A stretch of DNA of 41,541 nucleotides from Afifella pfennigii DSM 17143 (GCF_000688515.1 NZ_JHZK01000030.1:1-41541), one strand, 5' to 3'; positions 16,768 to 25,322 are shown, counted from the stretch's first letter. Numbers and translations are program-made. Notes: generated by a model not told the origin, from the sequence alone.

Positions 16768-17094
16768 ATGCAGAACGCCTTTGACGAGTTTCAGAAGTTG
16801 AGCACCTCCGGCATGGACAAGGCCATGGAGAGTTTCGGGCTTTTTTCCAAGCGCATGCAGGAGATCGCGGTGGAGACGGCGGACTATTCCAAGAAGTCCT
16901 TCGAGACGACCGCCTCCCACATGGAATCGATGCTGGCCGTGAAGTCGCTGGACAAGGCGATCGAGGCCCAGAGCGATTACATGAAGAAGAGCTACGAGGG
17001 CGCCGTCGCCCAGGCGAGCCGTCTCGGCGAGCTCTATGTCGACCTCGCCAAGGATATGGCCAAGCCCTTCGAGGATCTGGCCAAGCGCGCCTGA
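16768..17094 (+). CDS. Phasin, polyhydroxyalkanoate granule-associated protein
   Basis: A 108-residue amphipathic helical protein of the phasin family (Phasin_2 type). It begins MQNAFDEFQKLSTSGMDKAM and is full of heptad-like alternation (AVETADYSKKSFETTASHMESML; KAIEAQSDYMKKSYEGAVAQA). Phasins coat PHB granules and control their size and number. No signal or membrane segment. The start at 16768 has GGGGAG upstream at correct spacing; the open frame reaching further left reads through the promoter and should not be used. A strong terminator follows, so it is a single-gene unit. The operators upstream suggest PhaR-type control by PHB. Confidence 0.88.
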   Translation: MQNAFDEFQKLSTSGMDKAMESFGLFSKRMQEIAVETADYSKKSFETTASHMESMLAVKSLDKAIEAQSDYMKKSYEGAVAQASRLGELYVDLAKDMAKPFEDLAKRA

Positions 17095-17126
17095 CGCGCC
17101 GGTTCGTTCCCAAGCGAGTTTCCTTC

Positions 17127-17153
17127 AAGCCCGGCCGAGCGCCGGGCTTTTTT
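17127..17153 (+). terminator. Rho-independent terminator after the phasin gene
   Basis: AAGCCCGGC (17127-17135) and GCCGGGCTT (17141-17149) form a perfect nine-pair stem with a five-base loop, and the run of six T (17148-17153) follows at once. It lies 33 bases after the phasin stop. A textbook intrinsic terminator. Confidence 0.92.
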
Positions 17154-17281
17154 GTCGCCGGCGGCAAGGCTGCGCCGGCGCCGGCCGCGCCGCCCGCCCT
17201 CCTCGCGCGAGCGATAAAGCTTTTTCGCGATCCTTCCCGTCGCCCCCCTACCCAGCGCCGCCGAACGGCTCTAACATTTGT

Positions 17282-17307
17282 CCTGTCCCTACCTACATAG
17301 GGGCAGG
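17282..17307 (+). promoter_or_regulatory. Hairpin in the clpS upstream region
   Basis: CCTGTCCCTA (17282-17291) and TAGGGGCAGG (17298-17307) can pair over ten positions with one wobble and a six-base loop (CCTACA). It ends 35 bases before the clpS ATG. It could be an mRNA leader hairpin or a dyad operator. The rest of 17154-17342 shows no gene, and I cannot pick a confident -35/-10. Confidence 0.4.
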
Positions 17308-17342
17308 CAGGAGGGCAGGATCAGGGGAGATCGAGGCGGCCC

Positions 17343-17678
17343 ATGGCCAAGGACAACCGCAAGGATTCCGGTAAGAGCAACGGCACCGGGACGGTTGTCG
17401 TCACTAAGACGAAGCCGAAGACCCAGCGGCCTAATCTCTACCGCGTCCTCCTTCTCAACGACGATTACACGCCGATGGAATTCGTCGTGCATGTGTTGAT
17501 GCGCTTCTTCCAGAAGAACCAGGAAGCCGCCACCCGCATCATGCTCCATGTGCACAATCATGGCGTCGGCGAATGCGGCGTCTTCACCTACGAGGTGGCG
17601 GAGACGAAGGTGACCCAGGTGATGGACTTTGCGCGCCAGCACCAGCATCCTCTGCAATGCGTCATGGAAAAGAAGTAG
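17343..17678 (+). CDS. clpS: ClpS, N-degron adaptor of ClpAP
   Basis: A 111-residue adaptor that binds destabilising N-terminal residues and hands the substrate to ClpA. A flexible charged N-terminal tail (1-30) precedes the core: [21 protein letters not shown], with the acidic/Asn residues that hold the substrate alpha-amino group, then [24 protein letters not shown]. The gene lies 39 bp before clpA, the usual arrangement, so adaptor and unfoldase are co-expressed. ClpP is not in the window. Confidence 0.96.
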   Translation: MAKDNRKDSGKSNGTGTVVVTKTKPKTQRPNLYRVLLLNDDYTPMEFVVHVLMRFFQKNQEAATRIMLHVHNHGVGECGVFTYEVAETKVTQVMDFARQHQHPLQCVMEKK

Positions 17679-17717
17679 CCCCAAGGGGCTGAAACGGACC
17701 GGAAGGGCCTGACCATC

Positions 17718-20159
17718 GTGCCATCTTTTTCTCGCTCACTGGAGCTCGCCCTGCACAGAGCGCTGGCCTCCGCCAACGAGCGGAGTCAGGAATACGCCAC
17801 CTTGGAGCACCTTCTCCTGGCGCTGATCGACGACAAGGACGCGGCCGCGGTGATGCGCGCCTGCGGCGTCGACCTTGAGAGGCTGAAGGGCGACCTGACC
17901 GATTACGTCGATGCCGAGCTTGCCAATCTCGTCACCCATACCGACGAGGATTCCAAGCCGACCGCGGGCTTTCAGCGGGTCATCCAGCGCGCCGTCATCC
18001 ATGTCCAGTCCTCCGGCCGCGAGGAGGTGACCGGCGCCAACGTGCTCGTGGCGATCTTCGCCGAGCGCGAGAGCCACGCCGCCTATTTCCTGCAGGAGCA
18101 GGACATGACCCGCTACGATGCGGTCAACTACATCTCGCACGGCATCGCCAAGCGGCCGGGGCTGTCGGAGCCGCGTCCGGCCAAGGGTGGCGCCGAGCAG
18201 CCCGGCAAGGGCGCGGCCGACGAGGACGGGGAGGCCGGCTCCGGCTCCGCCCTGGAAGCCTGGTGCGTCAATCTCAACGAGAAGGCGCTGCGCGGGCGCA
18301 TCGACCCCTTGATCGGCCGCGAGGCGGAGGTGAAGCGCACCATCCAGGTCCTGTGCCGCCGCTCCAAGAACAATCCGCTCTATGTCGGCGATCCGGGCGT
18401 CGGCAAGACGGCCATCGCCGAGGGGCTCGCCAAGCGCATCGTGGAAGGCGACGTGCCGGAGGTCTTGAAGGACGCCACCATCTACGCGCTCGATATGGGC
18501 GCGCTTCTGGCCGGCACGCGCTACCGCGGCGATTTTGAGGAGCGCCTGAAGCAGGTGATCAAGGAGGTGGAGGCCATCGACGGCGCCGTCATGTTCATCG
18601 ACGAGATCCACACGGTGATCGGCGCCGGCGCCACATCGGGCGGGGCGATGGACGCCTCCAACCTTCTGAAGCCGGCGCTCGCCTCCGGCAACATCCGCTG
18701 CATCGGCTCCACCACCTACAAGGAATACCGGCAGTTCTTCGAGAAGGACCGCGCCCTGGTGCGCCGCTTCCAGAAGATCGACGTCAACGAGCCGTCGGTG
18801 CCCGATACCGTGGAGATCCTGAAGGGGCTGAAGCCCTACTTCGAGGAGCATCACGAGGTCCGCTACACCAACGACGCCATCCGCACGGCGGTGGAGCTGT
18901 CGGCGCGCTACATCAACGACCGCAAGCTTCCCGACAAGGCGATCGACGTCATCGACGAGAGCGGCGCCTCCCAGAAGCTGCTGCCGGAAAGCCGGCGCAA
19001 GAAGCTCATCGGGGTGAAGGAGATCGAATCCACCGTCGCCACCATGGCGCGCATCCCGCCCAAATCGGTGTCGAAGGACGATGCGGAGTTGCTCCAGCAT
19101 CTGGAGGCCAACCTAAAGCGCGTGGTCTTCGGCCAGGACAAGGCGATCGAGGCGCTGGCCTCGGCGATCAAGCTGGCCAGGGCCGGCCTGCGCGAGCCGG
19201 AAAAGCCGATCGGCAACTATCTTTTCTCCGGCCCGACGGGCGTCGGCAAGACGGAGGTGGCGCGCCAGCTCGCCGAGCTGCTGGGCGTCGGCCTGTTGCG
19301 CTTCGACATGTCGGAATACATGGAGCGCCACACCGTCTCGCGGCTCATTGGCGCGCCCCCCGGCTATGTCGGCTTCGATCAGGGCGGCATCCTGACCGAC
19401 GGGGTGGACCAGCATCCGCATTGCGTCCTGCTTCTGGACGAGATCGAGAAGGCGCATCCGGATATCTACAACATCCTCTTGCAGGTGATGGATCACGGCA
19501 AGCTGACCGATCACAACGGCAAGCAGGTGGATTTCCGCAACGTCATTCTCATCATGACCACCAATGCCGGCGCCGCCGAGATGGCCAAGGCCGCCATCGG
19601 CTTCGGCTCCACCAAGCGCACCGGCGACGACGAGGAGGCGATCAACCGCCTGTTCACGCCGGAATTCCGCAACCGGCTGGATGCCATCATCGCCTTCGGC
19701 TCGCTGCCGCCGGCCGTGGTCAACATGGTGGTGCAGAAGTTCATCCTGCAGCTGGAGGCCCAGCTCGGCGATCGCGGCGTCACCTTCGAGCTCGACGATG
19801 CGGCGACCTCCTGGCTCGCCGAGCATGGCTATGACGAGCGCATGGGCGCGCGCCCCCTCGGCCGCCTCATCCAGGAGGTCATCAAGAAGCCGCTCGCCGA
19901 GGAAGTCCTCTTCGGCAAGCTGCAGAAGGGCGGCATCGTCAAGGTCTCCCTGGAGGAGAAGGAGGACGGCAAGACCGGCCTGAAGCTGGAGGCCATCCCG
20001 GACGAGAATGCCCGGCCCAAGCCGAAGCCGGCGATGCGAAGCAAGGGCACCAAGAAGACGGGCGCGGCGCGTCAGGCCTCCGGCTCCAAGGCGTCGGCCA
20101 AGAAACCGCCCAAGCGCGGCGGTGGCTCCGTGCCGAGCGTGCCGCTGAAAGTGGACTGA
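17718..20159 (+). CDS. clpA: ATP-dependent protease ATP-binding subunit ClpA
   Basis: An 813-residue AAA+ unfoldase. The N-domain (1-145) starts [20 protein letters not shown] and binds ClpS. AAA1 has Walker A GDPGVGKT near 224 and Walker [12 protein letters not shown]2 has Walker A GPTGVGKT near 505, Walker [12 protein letters not shown], and [13 protein letters not shown] in the pore region. The last ~45 residues (from [14 protein letters not shown]) form a Lys/Ala/Gly-rich tail longer than in E. coli ClpA; it is low complexity and probably disordered. The GTG at 17718 is used because it gives the family's MPSFS-type start. A perfect 12-pair hairpin follows 41 bases after the stop. Confidence 0.96.
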   Translation: MPSFSRSLELALHRALASANERSQEYATLEHLLLALIDDKDAAAVMRACGVDLERLKGDLTDYVDAELANLVTHTDEDSKPTAGFQRVIQRAVIHVQSSGREEVTGANVLVAIFAERESHAAYFLQEQDMTRYDAVNYISHGIAKRPGLSEPRPAKGGAEQPGKGAADEDGEAGSGSALEAWCVNLNEKALRGRIDPLIGREAEVKRTIQVLCRRSKNNPLYVGDPGVGKTAIAEGLAKRIVEGDVPEVLKDATIYALDMGALLAGTRYRGDFEERLKQVIKEVEAIDGAVMFIDEIHTVIGAGATSGGAMDASNLLKPALASGNIRCIGSTTYKEYRQFFEKDRALVRRFQKIDVNEPSVPDTVEILKGLKPYFEEHHEVRYTNDAIRTAVELSARYINDRKLPDKAIDVIDESGASQKLLPESRRKKLIGVKEIESTVATMARIPPKSVSKDDAELLQHLEANLKRVVFGQDKAIEALASAIKLARAGLREPEKPIGNYLFSGPTGVGKTEVARQLAELLGVGLLRFDMSEYMERHTVSRLIGAPPGYVGFDQGGILTDGVDQHPHCVLLLDEIEKAHPDIYNILLQVMDHGKLTDHNGKQVDFRNVILIMTTNAGAAEMAKAAIGFGSTKRTGDDEEAINRLFTPEFRNRLDAIIAFGSLPPAVVNMVVQKFILQLEAQLGDRGVTFELDDAATSWLAEHGYDERMGARPLGRLIQEVIKKPLAEEVLFGKLQKGGIVKVSLEEKEDGKTGLKLEAIPDENARPKPKPAMRSKGTKKTGAARQASGSKASAKKPPKRGGGSVPSVPLKVD

Positions 20160-20200
20160 CAAGCGCCTCAATGCCGGCGTCTCGGCGCAGGGCGAGATGG

Positions 20201-20227
20201 GCAAGGCGGCGCCTGGCGCCGCCTTGC
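20201..20227 (+). terminator. Very stable hairpin between clpA and azlC
   Basis: GCAAGGCGGCGC (20201-20212) pairs perfectly with GCGCCGCCTTGC (20216-20227) across a three-base loop. There is no T run after it, so termination would be partial or Rho-assisted; it may protect the clpA 3' end. The rest of 20160-20301 holds no gene. Confidence 0.5.
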
Positions 20228-20301
20228 GTGTTCTGCATGGCAGCCATGCTCTTTCGGGTAGCCTCTTCATCAACCTCCGGTTGGCAGCTATCCAAGGTTG
20301 G

Positions 20302-21027
20302 ATGGGTGAGAGGCAGACAGCGGCGCGCTGGTTCCTGCGCGGCATGGGGGGCGTCGCCTCCGTCCCCGCGCTCATCCTGATCGGCTCCTTCATCGGCTTC
20401 GGCGTTCTGTGCCGGGAATCGGGGCTCAGCCTCGGCGAAGCGATGTTCATGACGGCCTTCGTCTGGGCGCTGCCGAGCCAGGTGGTCCTCGTCGGGGCGA
20501 TCGCCACCGGCAGCTCCGCCCTGGTGGCGGCGATCGCCGTCACGCTTTCGGCGATCCGCCTGATGCCGATGACGGCGGCCTGGGTGCCGCTGGTCAGGGC
20601 GCAGGGAACGCCGCGCTGGCAGCTTCTCGTCCTTTCCCATTTCGTCGCCGTCACAGCCTGGGTGTGGGGCTTCATGCGCCTGCCGGACGTCCCGCGCGAG
20701 CGCCGCGCCGTCTGTTTCGCCGGCTTCGGCGTCACCCTGACGCTCATCAACGTCGCCGTCACGGCCATAAGCTTCATCGGCGCCGCCGCCTTGCCGCCGC
20801 TTCTGGCCGGCGCGCTCTTCTTCCTGACGCCCATCTATTTTCTGACGGCGCTCTCCGCCTCTGCCCGCTATCACGCCGAACGGCTGGCGCTCGGCCTCGG
20901 CGTGGTGCTCGGTCCGGCGCTGCACGCCTACGATGTCGGGCTCCACCTTCTCTGGGCCGGGTTGGTCGGCGGTACGCTCGCCTTCATCGGCCACAAGCTC
21001 ATCCACCGCCGGGGCGGGGCGATATGA
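20302..21027 (+). CDS. azlC: AzlC-family branched-chain amino acid exporter, large subunit
   Basis: A 241-residue inner-membrane protein with about six hydrophobic segments. FIGFGVLCRESGLSLGEAM, FVWALPSQVVLVGAIATG and LSAIRLMPMTAAWVPL are the signature of AzlC/YgaZ proteins, which with AzlD/YgaH export branched-chain amino acids or related compounds. ATG 20302 has AAGG nearby and gives the family's usual start; the open frame extends further left but would cross the clpA terminator-like hairpin. The stop overlaps the azlD start as ATGA, indicating translational coupling. Confidence 0.9.
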   Translation: MGERQTAARWFLRGMGGVASVPALILIGSFIGFGVLCRESGLSLGEAMFMTAFVWALPSQVVLVGAIATGSSALVAAIAVTLSAIRLMPMTAAWVPLVRAQGTPRWQLLVLSHFVAVTAWVWGFMRLPDVPRERRAVCFAGFGVTLTLINVAVTAISFIGAAALPPLLAGALFFLTPIYFLTALSASARYHAERLALGLGVVLGPALHAYDVGLHLLWAGLVGGTLAFIGHKLIHRRGGAI

Positions 21028-21365
21028 GCGAGGCGCTCGGTCCCTATCTCTTCATCCTTCTCGCCGGCACGCTCGCCACCGATATCTGGCGCTGGCTGGG
21101 GGTCCTCGTCGGGGCGCGGCTGCGGGAGGATTCCGACCTTCTTCTGTGGGTGAAGGCCGTGGCGACGGCGCTCGTCGCCGCCGTCATCGGCAATCTCATT
21201 TTCGCCCCGTCGGGGGCCCTGGCGGAGGTGCCGCTCGCCATCCGCCTCGGGGCGGCGGCCTGCGGCTATCTCGCCTTCTGGCTGGCGCGCAAGAACGTCC
21301 TCATCGGCGTCCTGGCCGCCGAGGCGGCGCTCATCGCCGCCGCCTCAATCTTCGCCGGCACCTAA
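21024..21365 (+). CDS. azlD: AzlD-family transporter small subunit
   Basis: A 113-residue membrane protein with four hydrophobic segments: PYLFILLAGTLATDIWRWLG at the N-terminus, VKAVATALVAAVIGNLIF, LAIRLGAAACGYLAFWLA, and VLIGVLAAEAALIAAASIF. It is the usual small partner of AzlC in the LIV-E family exporter. Its ATG lies inside the azlC stop (ATGA), the classic coupled pair. Substrate in this organism is not shown by sequence. Confidence 0.9.
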   Translation: MSEALGPYLFILLAGTLATDIWRWLGVLVGARLREDSDLLLWVKAVATALVAAVIGNLIFAPSGALAEVPLAIRLGAAACGYLAFWLARKNVLIGVLAAEAALIAAASIFAGT

Positions 21366-21569
21366 CGATCTCTGGTGTGCCGCTGCATACGATCTTATGC
21401 TTGCCCGATGGGCCAATAGTCACGCGATGTCATCGTCGACGCCACGGGCTCCGACCCTTGTGTGGCGACGTCACATTTCGCTCGCAGGAATCGCCAGAGA
21501 TCAAAACGCATCCTATATCTCTGGCTGGAACGCTGATTGAAGGAAAACGTACGGATTAAGGGGACGTCG
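21366..21569 (+). promoter_or_regulatory. Region upstream of the STAS-like gene with ATCTCTGG repeats
   Basis: 204 bp without a gene, visibly less GC-rich than its surroundings. CCAGAGAT (21494-21501) and ATCTCTGG (21518-21525) form a perfect inverted repeat with a 16-base centre, about 45 bases before the STAS-like start. A further copy, GATCTCTGG, lies at 21367-21375, right after azlD. These could be an operator pair, or the edge of an inserted cassette. Confidence 0.4.
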
Positions 21570-21905
21570 ATGATCGAAATCCGCGTGATAGATCATGTCC
21601 CTGCGCCTGGAGGCAGGTACATCAAGGATGGCCCCTATAGCGGCCAGTGGTTCCGCGAGGAAATTCTCCGCCCGGCCTTGCAGGAGGCCCGGGAGAAGGG
21701 AGAGGCCGTTCGCGTGCTGCTTGACGGAGCACCTGGATACGGATCCTCCTTTCTGGAAGAGGCGTTCGGCGGAGCCGTGCGCAAGGGCTACGTTCAGGCC
21801 CGCGACGACTTAGTGGTGGAATCACGATCCCCGCTCTACGAGACCTATGCCCGTCTGGCCCAGCGCTATCTGAAGCAGGCTAAACGCCAGCCCGTCGCCG
21901 CATAG
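21570..21905 (+). CDS. STAS-like domain protein (DUF4325 type)
   Basis: A 111-residue soluble protein. GGRYIKDGPYSGQWFREEIL, AVRVLLDGAPGYGSSFLEEA and GGAVRKGYV fit the STAS-like DUF4325 pattern: a strand, a helix, then a conserved D-G-x3-x-G-S-S-F-L-E-E-x-F-G-G turn and helix. STAS domains of anti-sigma antagonists have a similar layout, but the phosphorylatable serine context is not proven here and the DUF4325 family has no established job. ATG 21570 has AAGGGG upstream. The next gene starts 19 bp later on the same strand. Composition differs from the neighbours, and the cassette separates azlD from the hit gene, suggesting acquisition. Confidence 0.65.
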   Translation: MIEIRVIDHVPAPGGRYIKDGPYSGQWFREEILRPALQEAREKGEAVRVLLDGAPGYGSSFLEEAFGGAVRKGYVQARDDLVVESRSPLYETYARLAQRYLKQAKRQPVAA

Positions 21906-21924
21906 CGCGCGAGAGATCGCGCCC

Positions 21925-22392
21925 ATGACATGGCTTGTGCCGCTCGTAGGTCTTGTCGGCGCTCTCATCGTCGCGGTTGCGAATTATCTGGTGCAACGCT
22001 GGCGCTATCGGATCGATCGCCTCAGCGCGGCGATCGATCATCTCTGCGGCGAAATCAACGAGGTGGCTGACCTTGCCACGAGCTACTGGCTCCTGGATGC
22101 TGGACAGAACGACCAGCGCGCACAGGCCCGCGCTATAGAGCCTCGCTTGATCGGCAAGCAGATGCGCCTGGACCAGCTATTCAACGCCCTTACCGTCGTT
22201 GACCCGAAGTTCTCCGCAAGTGCCGCCGAAGAGTTGCTGCCGGAGTTCTACGACAAGATCAGCGGCGGCGAATTCCTCGGCTCACATCGCGCGCCGGGCC
22301 TGACACGCGCCAAGGAGGTCCAGCACATTGCTGCCGAACTCAATGGTGCGCTGCGTCAGGAAGTCGGCCACCGGGCGCGCGACTGGCGCTAG
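21925..22392 (+). CDS. Membrane-anchored protein of unknown function, partner of the STAS-like gene
   Basis: A 155-residue protein I do not recognise. One N-terminal membrane helix (WLVPLVGLVGALIVAVANYL, about 3-22) is followed by a basic stop-transfer (QRWRYR) and a helical cytoplasmic domain with IDRLSAAIDHLCGEINEVADLA and KQMRLDQLFNALTVVD. The topology (short outside, long inside) suggests a scaffold or signalling anchor. It follows the STAS-like gene by 19 bp and converges on hit with a gap of 5 bp. Pairing with a STAS-like protein makes a membrane-linked sensing or defence role imaginable, but nothing in the sequence proves it. Confidence 0.6.
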   Translation: MTWLVPLVGLVGALIVAVANYLVQRWRYRIDRLSAAIDHLCGEINEVADLATSYWLLDAGQNDQRAQARAIEPRLIGKQMRLDQLFNALTVVDPKFSASAAEELLPEFYDKISGGEFLGSHRAPGLTRAKEVQHIAAELNGALRQEVGHRARDWR

Positions 22393-22397
22393 GCTCG

Positions 22398-22835
22398 TTA
22401 TCCGGCCCCGCCAAGCGCGGCCTTGATGCGGGTTGCCTGCTCCTCCAGCACTTTCGTGTCGGCCTGTTGCTGCGAATGCGGCTTCAGCGCCACGCCGTCG
22501 AAGCGCGGCAGGACATGGAAATGCGTGTGGAAGATGACCTGGCCGCCGGCCGGCTCGTTGAACTGGCTGATGGTCAGCCCGTCCGCCTGAAGCGCCTTCA
22601 CGGCGGCGCGGCCGAGCTTCTGCACCGTCTCCATCACCCGCGCCAGATCCTCTGGATGAATGTCGAGGATGTTGCGCGAGGGCGCCTTGGGGATGACGAG
22701 CAGATGGCCGTCGCCGCGGGGCATGATATCCATGAAGGCGAGCGTGTGCTCGTCCTCGTAGAGCTTGATGCACGGGATCTCGCCGCGCAGGATCTTGGCG
22801 AAAACATTGTCGTTGTCGTAGGCGGCCTCGCTCAT
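22398..22835 (-). CDS. HIT-family nucleotide-binding protein (histidine triad)
   Basis: A 145-residue HIT hydrolase of the HINT/HinT type. FAKILRGEIPCIKLYEDEH and HLLVIPKAPSRNILDI form the nucleotide pocket, and the histidine triad is HTHFHV, with His103, His105 and His107. Such proteins hydrolyse AMP conjugates; the natural substrate is unclear. GGAG lies nine bases before the ATG. It sits 18 bp after the GNAT-like gene on the same strand and is the last gene of that cluster. Confidence 0.93.
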   Translation of the reverse strand: MSEAAYDNDNVFAKILRGEIPCIKLYEDEHTLAFMDIMPRGDGHLLVIPKAPSRNILDIHPEDLARVMETVQKLGRAAVKALQADGLTISQFNEPAGGQVIFHTHFHVLPRFDGVALKPHSQQQADTKVLEEQATRIKAALGGAG

Positions 22836-22853
22836 GCGGCGCTCTCCGTCGTC

Positions 22854-24047
22854 TCAATCGTTGCGGTCGCAGCCTTCCGCTTTGCGGAAGGGCGCATGCT
22901 CGGCGAGCATGCGCCCTTCCCATGCAACGTGTCGACGCTCGCGTTCAAGATAGTCGGCGACGGCGCGGCGAAAGCCCGGCTCGGCGATGAGATGCGCCGA
23001 ATAGGTGGTGACCGGCCGGTAGCCGCGCGCCAGCTTGTGCTCGCCTTGCGCCCCGGCCTCTACGCGCGCAAGGCCGTGCGCCAGGGCGAACTCGATCGCC
23101 TGATAGTAGCAGATCTCAAAATGCAGATAGGGGTGCTCCTCCAGGCAGCCCCAGTAGCGCCCGTAGAGCGTGTCGGAGCCGATGAAATTGAGCGCCCCGG
23201 CGATGGTGCGCCCGTCGCGGCGCGCGAGGATGAGCAGGATCTTGTCGGCCATCCGCTCGCCGATGAGCGAGAAGAAGCGGCGATTGAGATAGGGCCGGCC
23301 CCATTTGCGCGCCCCGGTATCCATGTAGAAGGCGAAGAAGGCATCCCAATCGGCCTCCGTGATGGCATCGCCGGTGAGCCATTGCACGGAAATCCCGGCG
23401 GAAAGCGCCTCGCGCCGCTCCTTGCGGATGGCCTTGCGCTTGCGCGAGGCGAGCGCGGCGAGAAAGTCCCCGAAGTCTCCGTAGCCTTCGCTCTGGAAGT
23501 GAAACTGCTGGTCGTTGCGGATGAGGAAGCCGAGCTTGGAGAGTTCCTCCGCCTCCGTCCCCGTCACGAAGGTCGCATGCGCCGAGGAGACGTCGAGTTG
23601 GCGCCTGAGTTCCGCCAGGCCCGCGACGAGAAGCTGGCGGTTCTCCTGCGCCTTCGGCCCGGGCTCGACCAGGAGGCGCCGGCCGGTGACGGGCGTGAAG
23701 GGGATGGAGACTTGCAGCTTCGGATAGTAGCGCCCGCCGGCGCGCTCAAAAGCGTCGGCCCAGCCGTAGTCGAAGACGTACTCGCCCTGCGAATGGCTCT
23801 TCAGATAGCAGGGCAGGGCGCCGGCGATCCCGTCCGGCCCGCTAAGGACGAGATGGCGCGGCGCCCAGCCGGTGCGCGCGCCGGCGCAGCCGGCCGCCTC
23901 CAGCGCCTCCAGAAAATCCCAGGAGAGGAAAGGGTTCTGCGGCTCGCCCGGGGGATTGGCGAGCGCGTCCCACGCCGCGCGTTCCACCTCGCCGATGCCG
24001 GCAAGGGCGCGCAGGGATATCTCGGCGGCGGGTGAAGCCTCTTCCAT
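22854..24047 (-). CDS. FemAB/GNAT-like acyltransferase (DUF482, COG3146 type)
   Basis: A 397-residue protein of the DUF482 family, related to GNAT and FemAB aminoacyltransferases. Recognisable stretches are NPFLSWDFLEALEAAGCAG, EYVFDYGWADAFERAGGRYY, KLQVSIPFTPVTGRRLL, SRKRKAIRKERREAL and GRTIAGALNFIGSDTLYGRYWG, followed by HFEICYYQAIEFALAHG. No experimentally fixed substrate is known to me; some relatives are annotated as peptidoglycan-linked. The start at 24047 avoids the low-complexity Arg-rich region further upstream, which overlaps the GDPD gene. Its ribosome site is weak. Part of the RidA-GDPD-GNAT-HIT cluster, 64 bp after GDPD. Confidence 0.85.
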   Translation of the reverse strand: MEEASPAAEISLRALAGIGEVERAAWDALANPPGEPQNPFLSWDFLEALEAAGCAGARTGWAPRHLVLSGPDGIAGALPCYLKSHSQGEYVFDYGWADAFERAGGRYYPKLQVSIPFTPVTGRRLLVEPGPKAQENRQLLVAGLAELRRQLDVSSAHATFVTGTEAEELSKLGFLIRNDQQFHFQSEGYGDFGDFLAALASRKRKAIRKERREALSAGISVQWLTGDAITEADWDAFFAFYMDTGARKWGRPYLNRRFFSLIGERMADKILLILARRDGRTIAGALNFIGSDTLYGRYWGCLEEHPYLHFEICYYQAIEFALAHGLARVEAGAQGEHKLARGYRPVTTYSAHLIAEPGFRRAVADYLERERRHVAWEGRMLAEHAPFRKAEGCDRND

Positions 24048-24111
24048 GCTCTTGAAAGGTAAGGCGGGAGGTCCGGCGCGCAATGCCTGCGCCGCCGACT
24101 TGAGGTCGATC

Positions 24112-24861
24112 CTACGGCAGGAATCCCTCGAAGGTGATCTGCGCGCCATGCCGCCGCGATGCCTCCGCCTCCGCCGGCGACCTGACGGTCCAGGAGATGA
24201 GGGCGCGGTCTTGGTGGAGCTCGCGGTAGGCGGGGGCGAAATGGGCAAGGTCGGCGAGACGGCAGGAGGCGAAGTCGAGCTTCAGCCGCGCCATCGTGGC
24301 AAGATGGGCGGCGACGCTCTCCGCCTCGCCCGTCAGCGTCAGGCCGACAGGCGCTTCAAGGCCCGCCCGGCGCACATCCTGGAGGAGGAGCGGGTCGAAA
24401 GACATGACGCCGACGGGGCCGTCATAGCCGGCGAGCACGGCCGCCACCCGCTCGGCGAAGCCGGCATTCTCGCCCGCCACGCTCTTCAGTTCCAGGACGA
24501 GCGGCACCCGTCCCACGACGAGATCAAGCAGCTCCTGCAGGCTCGGCACCCCTTCCTCCGTGCCGAGAAGACGCAGCAGGGAGATCTCCGCCAGTGAGCT
24601 TTGGCGGATTTGTCCTTCCGCGCCCGTCAGGCGTCTGAGGGATTCGTCGTGAAACACCATCGGCTCGCCCTCGCGCGAGGGCTGCAGGTCGCATTCGATG
24701 GCGTAGCCGCGCTCCATCGCCGCCTTGAAGGCTGCGAGCGAGTTCTCCGGCCGCCGAACCCGGTCCCGGCCGCCGAGCGCCCCGCGCTGCTGGCCTCGCA
24801 GCATGTCGTGCAGGCCCCGATGCGCGATGGGCCGCTGAACGAGGCCGTCGGCGGCAAGCAT
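24112..24861 (-). CDS. Glycerophosphodiester phosphodiesterase family protein
   Basis: A 249-residue TIM-barrel hydrolase that would split glycerophosphodiesters into glycerol-3-phosphate and an alcohol. The active-site set is intact: His14-Arg15 in PIAHRGLHD, Glu39 in RPENSLAAF, Glu56 and Asp58 in AIECDLQPS, and His71 in MVFHDESLRRLTG. LVLELKSV and the late ISWTVRSPAEAE are also typical. No signal peptide, so cytoplasmic, as in UgpQ. The ATG at 24861 shares its A with the RidA stop (TGATG), so translation is coupled. Confidence 0.92.
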   Translation of the reverse strand: MLAADGLVQRPIAHRGLHDMLRGQQRGALGGRDRVRRPENSLAAFKAAMERGYAIECDLQPSREGEPMVFHDESLRRLTGAEGQIRQSSLAEISLLRLLGTEEGVPSLQELLDLVVGRVPLVLELKSVAGENAGFAERVAAVLAGYDGPVGVMSFDPLLLQDVRRAGLEAPVGLTLTGEAESVAAHLATMARLKLDFASCRLADLAHFAPAYRELHQDRALISWTVRSPAEAEASRRHGAQITFEGFLP

Positions 24862-25322
24862 CAGGCGAGCGCGATGATGGCGTCGACCTCCACAGCCGCG
24901 TCGAGCGGCAGCGAGGCGACGCCGACGGCCGCGCGCGAATGCGCCCCGCGCTTGCCGAGCACTTCGGCGAAGAGGTCGGAAGCGCCGTTGATGACGAGGT
25001 GCTGCTCGCTGAAGCCGGGCGCGCTCGCCACGTAGCCGGTGATCCGCAACAGCGCGCCGAGCCTCTCCAGGTCGCCGTCGAGCCCCGCCTTGGCCTGGGC
25101 GAGAACGTTGATGGCGCAAAGCCGCGCCGCCTCCTGGCCGGCTGCGACATCAAGTCCCGCGCCGAGCTTGCCGGTGAGCGCCAGCTTTCCTTCCTTCATC
25201 GGCAGTTGGCCGGAGATGAGAAGAAGCTCGCCATGCCGCCGCCAGGGCAGGTAGTTGGCGGCCGGCGGCGCCGCTTGCGGCAACACGATGCCCATCTGGC
25301 TCAGTTTTTCGGCAATGCCCAT
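24861..25322 (-). CDS. RidA/YjgF-family protein (about 150-residue subgroup)
   Basis: A 153-residue Rid-superfamily protein. RHGELLLISGQLPM is the N-terminal strand, and INVLAQAKAGLDGDLERLG is followed by ITGYVASAPGF. SRAAVGVASLPLDAAVEVDAI carries the Arg that binds substrate carboxylate in RidA. This longer subgroup is distinct from canonical 128-residue RidA, and its imine-deaminase activity is not certain. The ATG at 25322 has AGAAGAGG just upstream. It is the first gene of a four-gene minus-strand cluster and divergent from eipB with 126 bp between. Confidence 0.88.
   Translation of the reverse strand: MGIAEKLSQMGIVLPQAAPPAANYLPWRRHGELLLISGQLPMKEGKLALTGKLGAGLDVAAGQEAARLCAINVLAQAKAGLDGDLERLGALLRITGYVASAPGFSEQHLVINGASDLFAEVLGKRGAHSRAAVGVASLPLDAAVEVDAIIALA

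Noticed and set aside
17736-19100. Minus-strand frame of about 450 residues opposite clpA
   Set aside because: Opposes an unambiguous AAA+ gene and shows typical shadow composition.
21570-22392. Toxin-antitoxin system for the STAS-like and membrane-protein pair
   Set aside because: Neither protein resembles a known toxin or a DNA-binding antitoxin; sizes and the membrane anchor do not fit.
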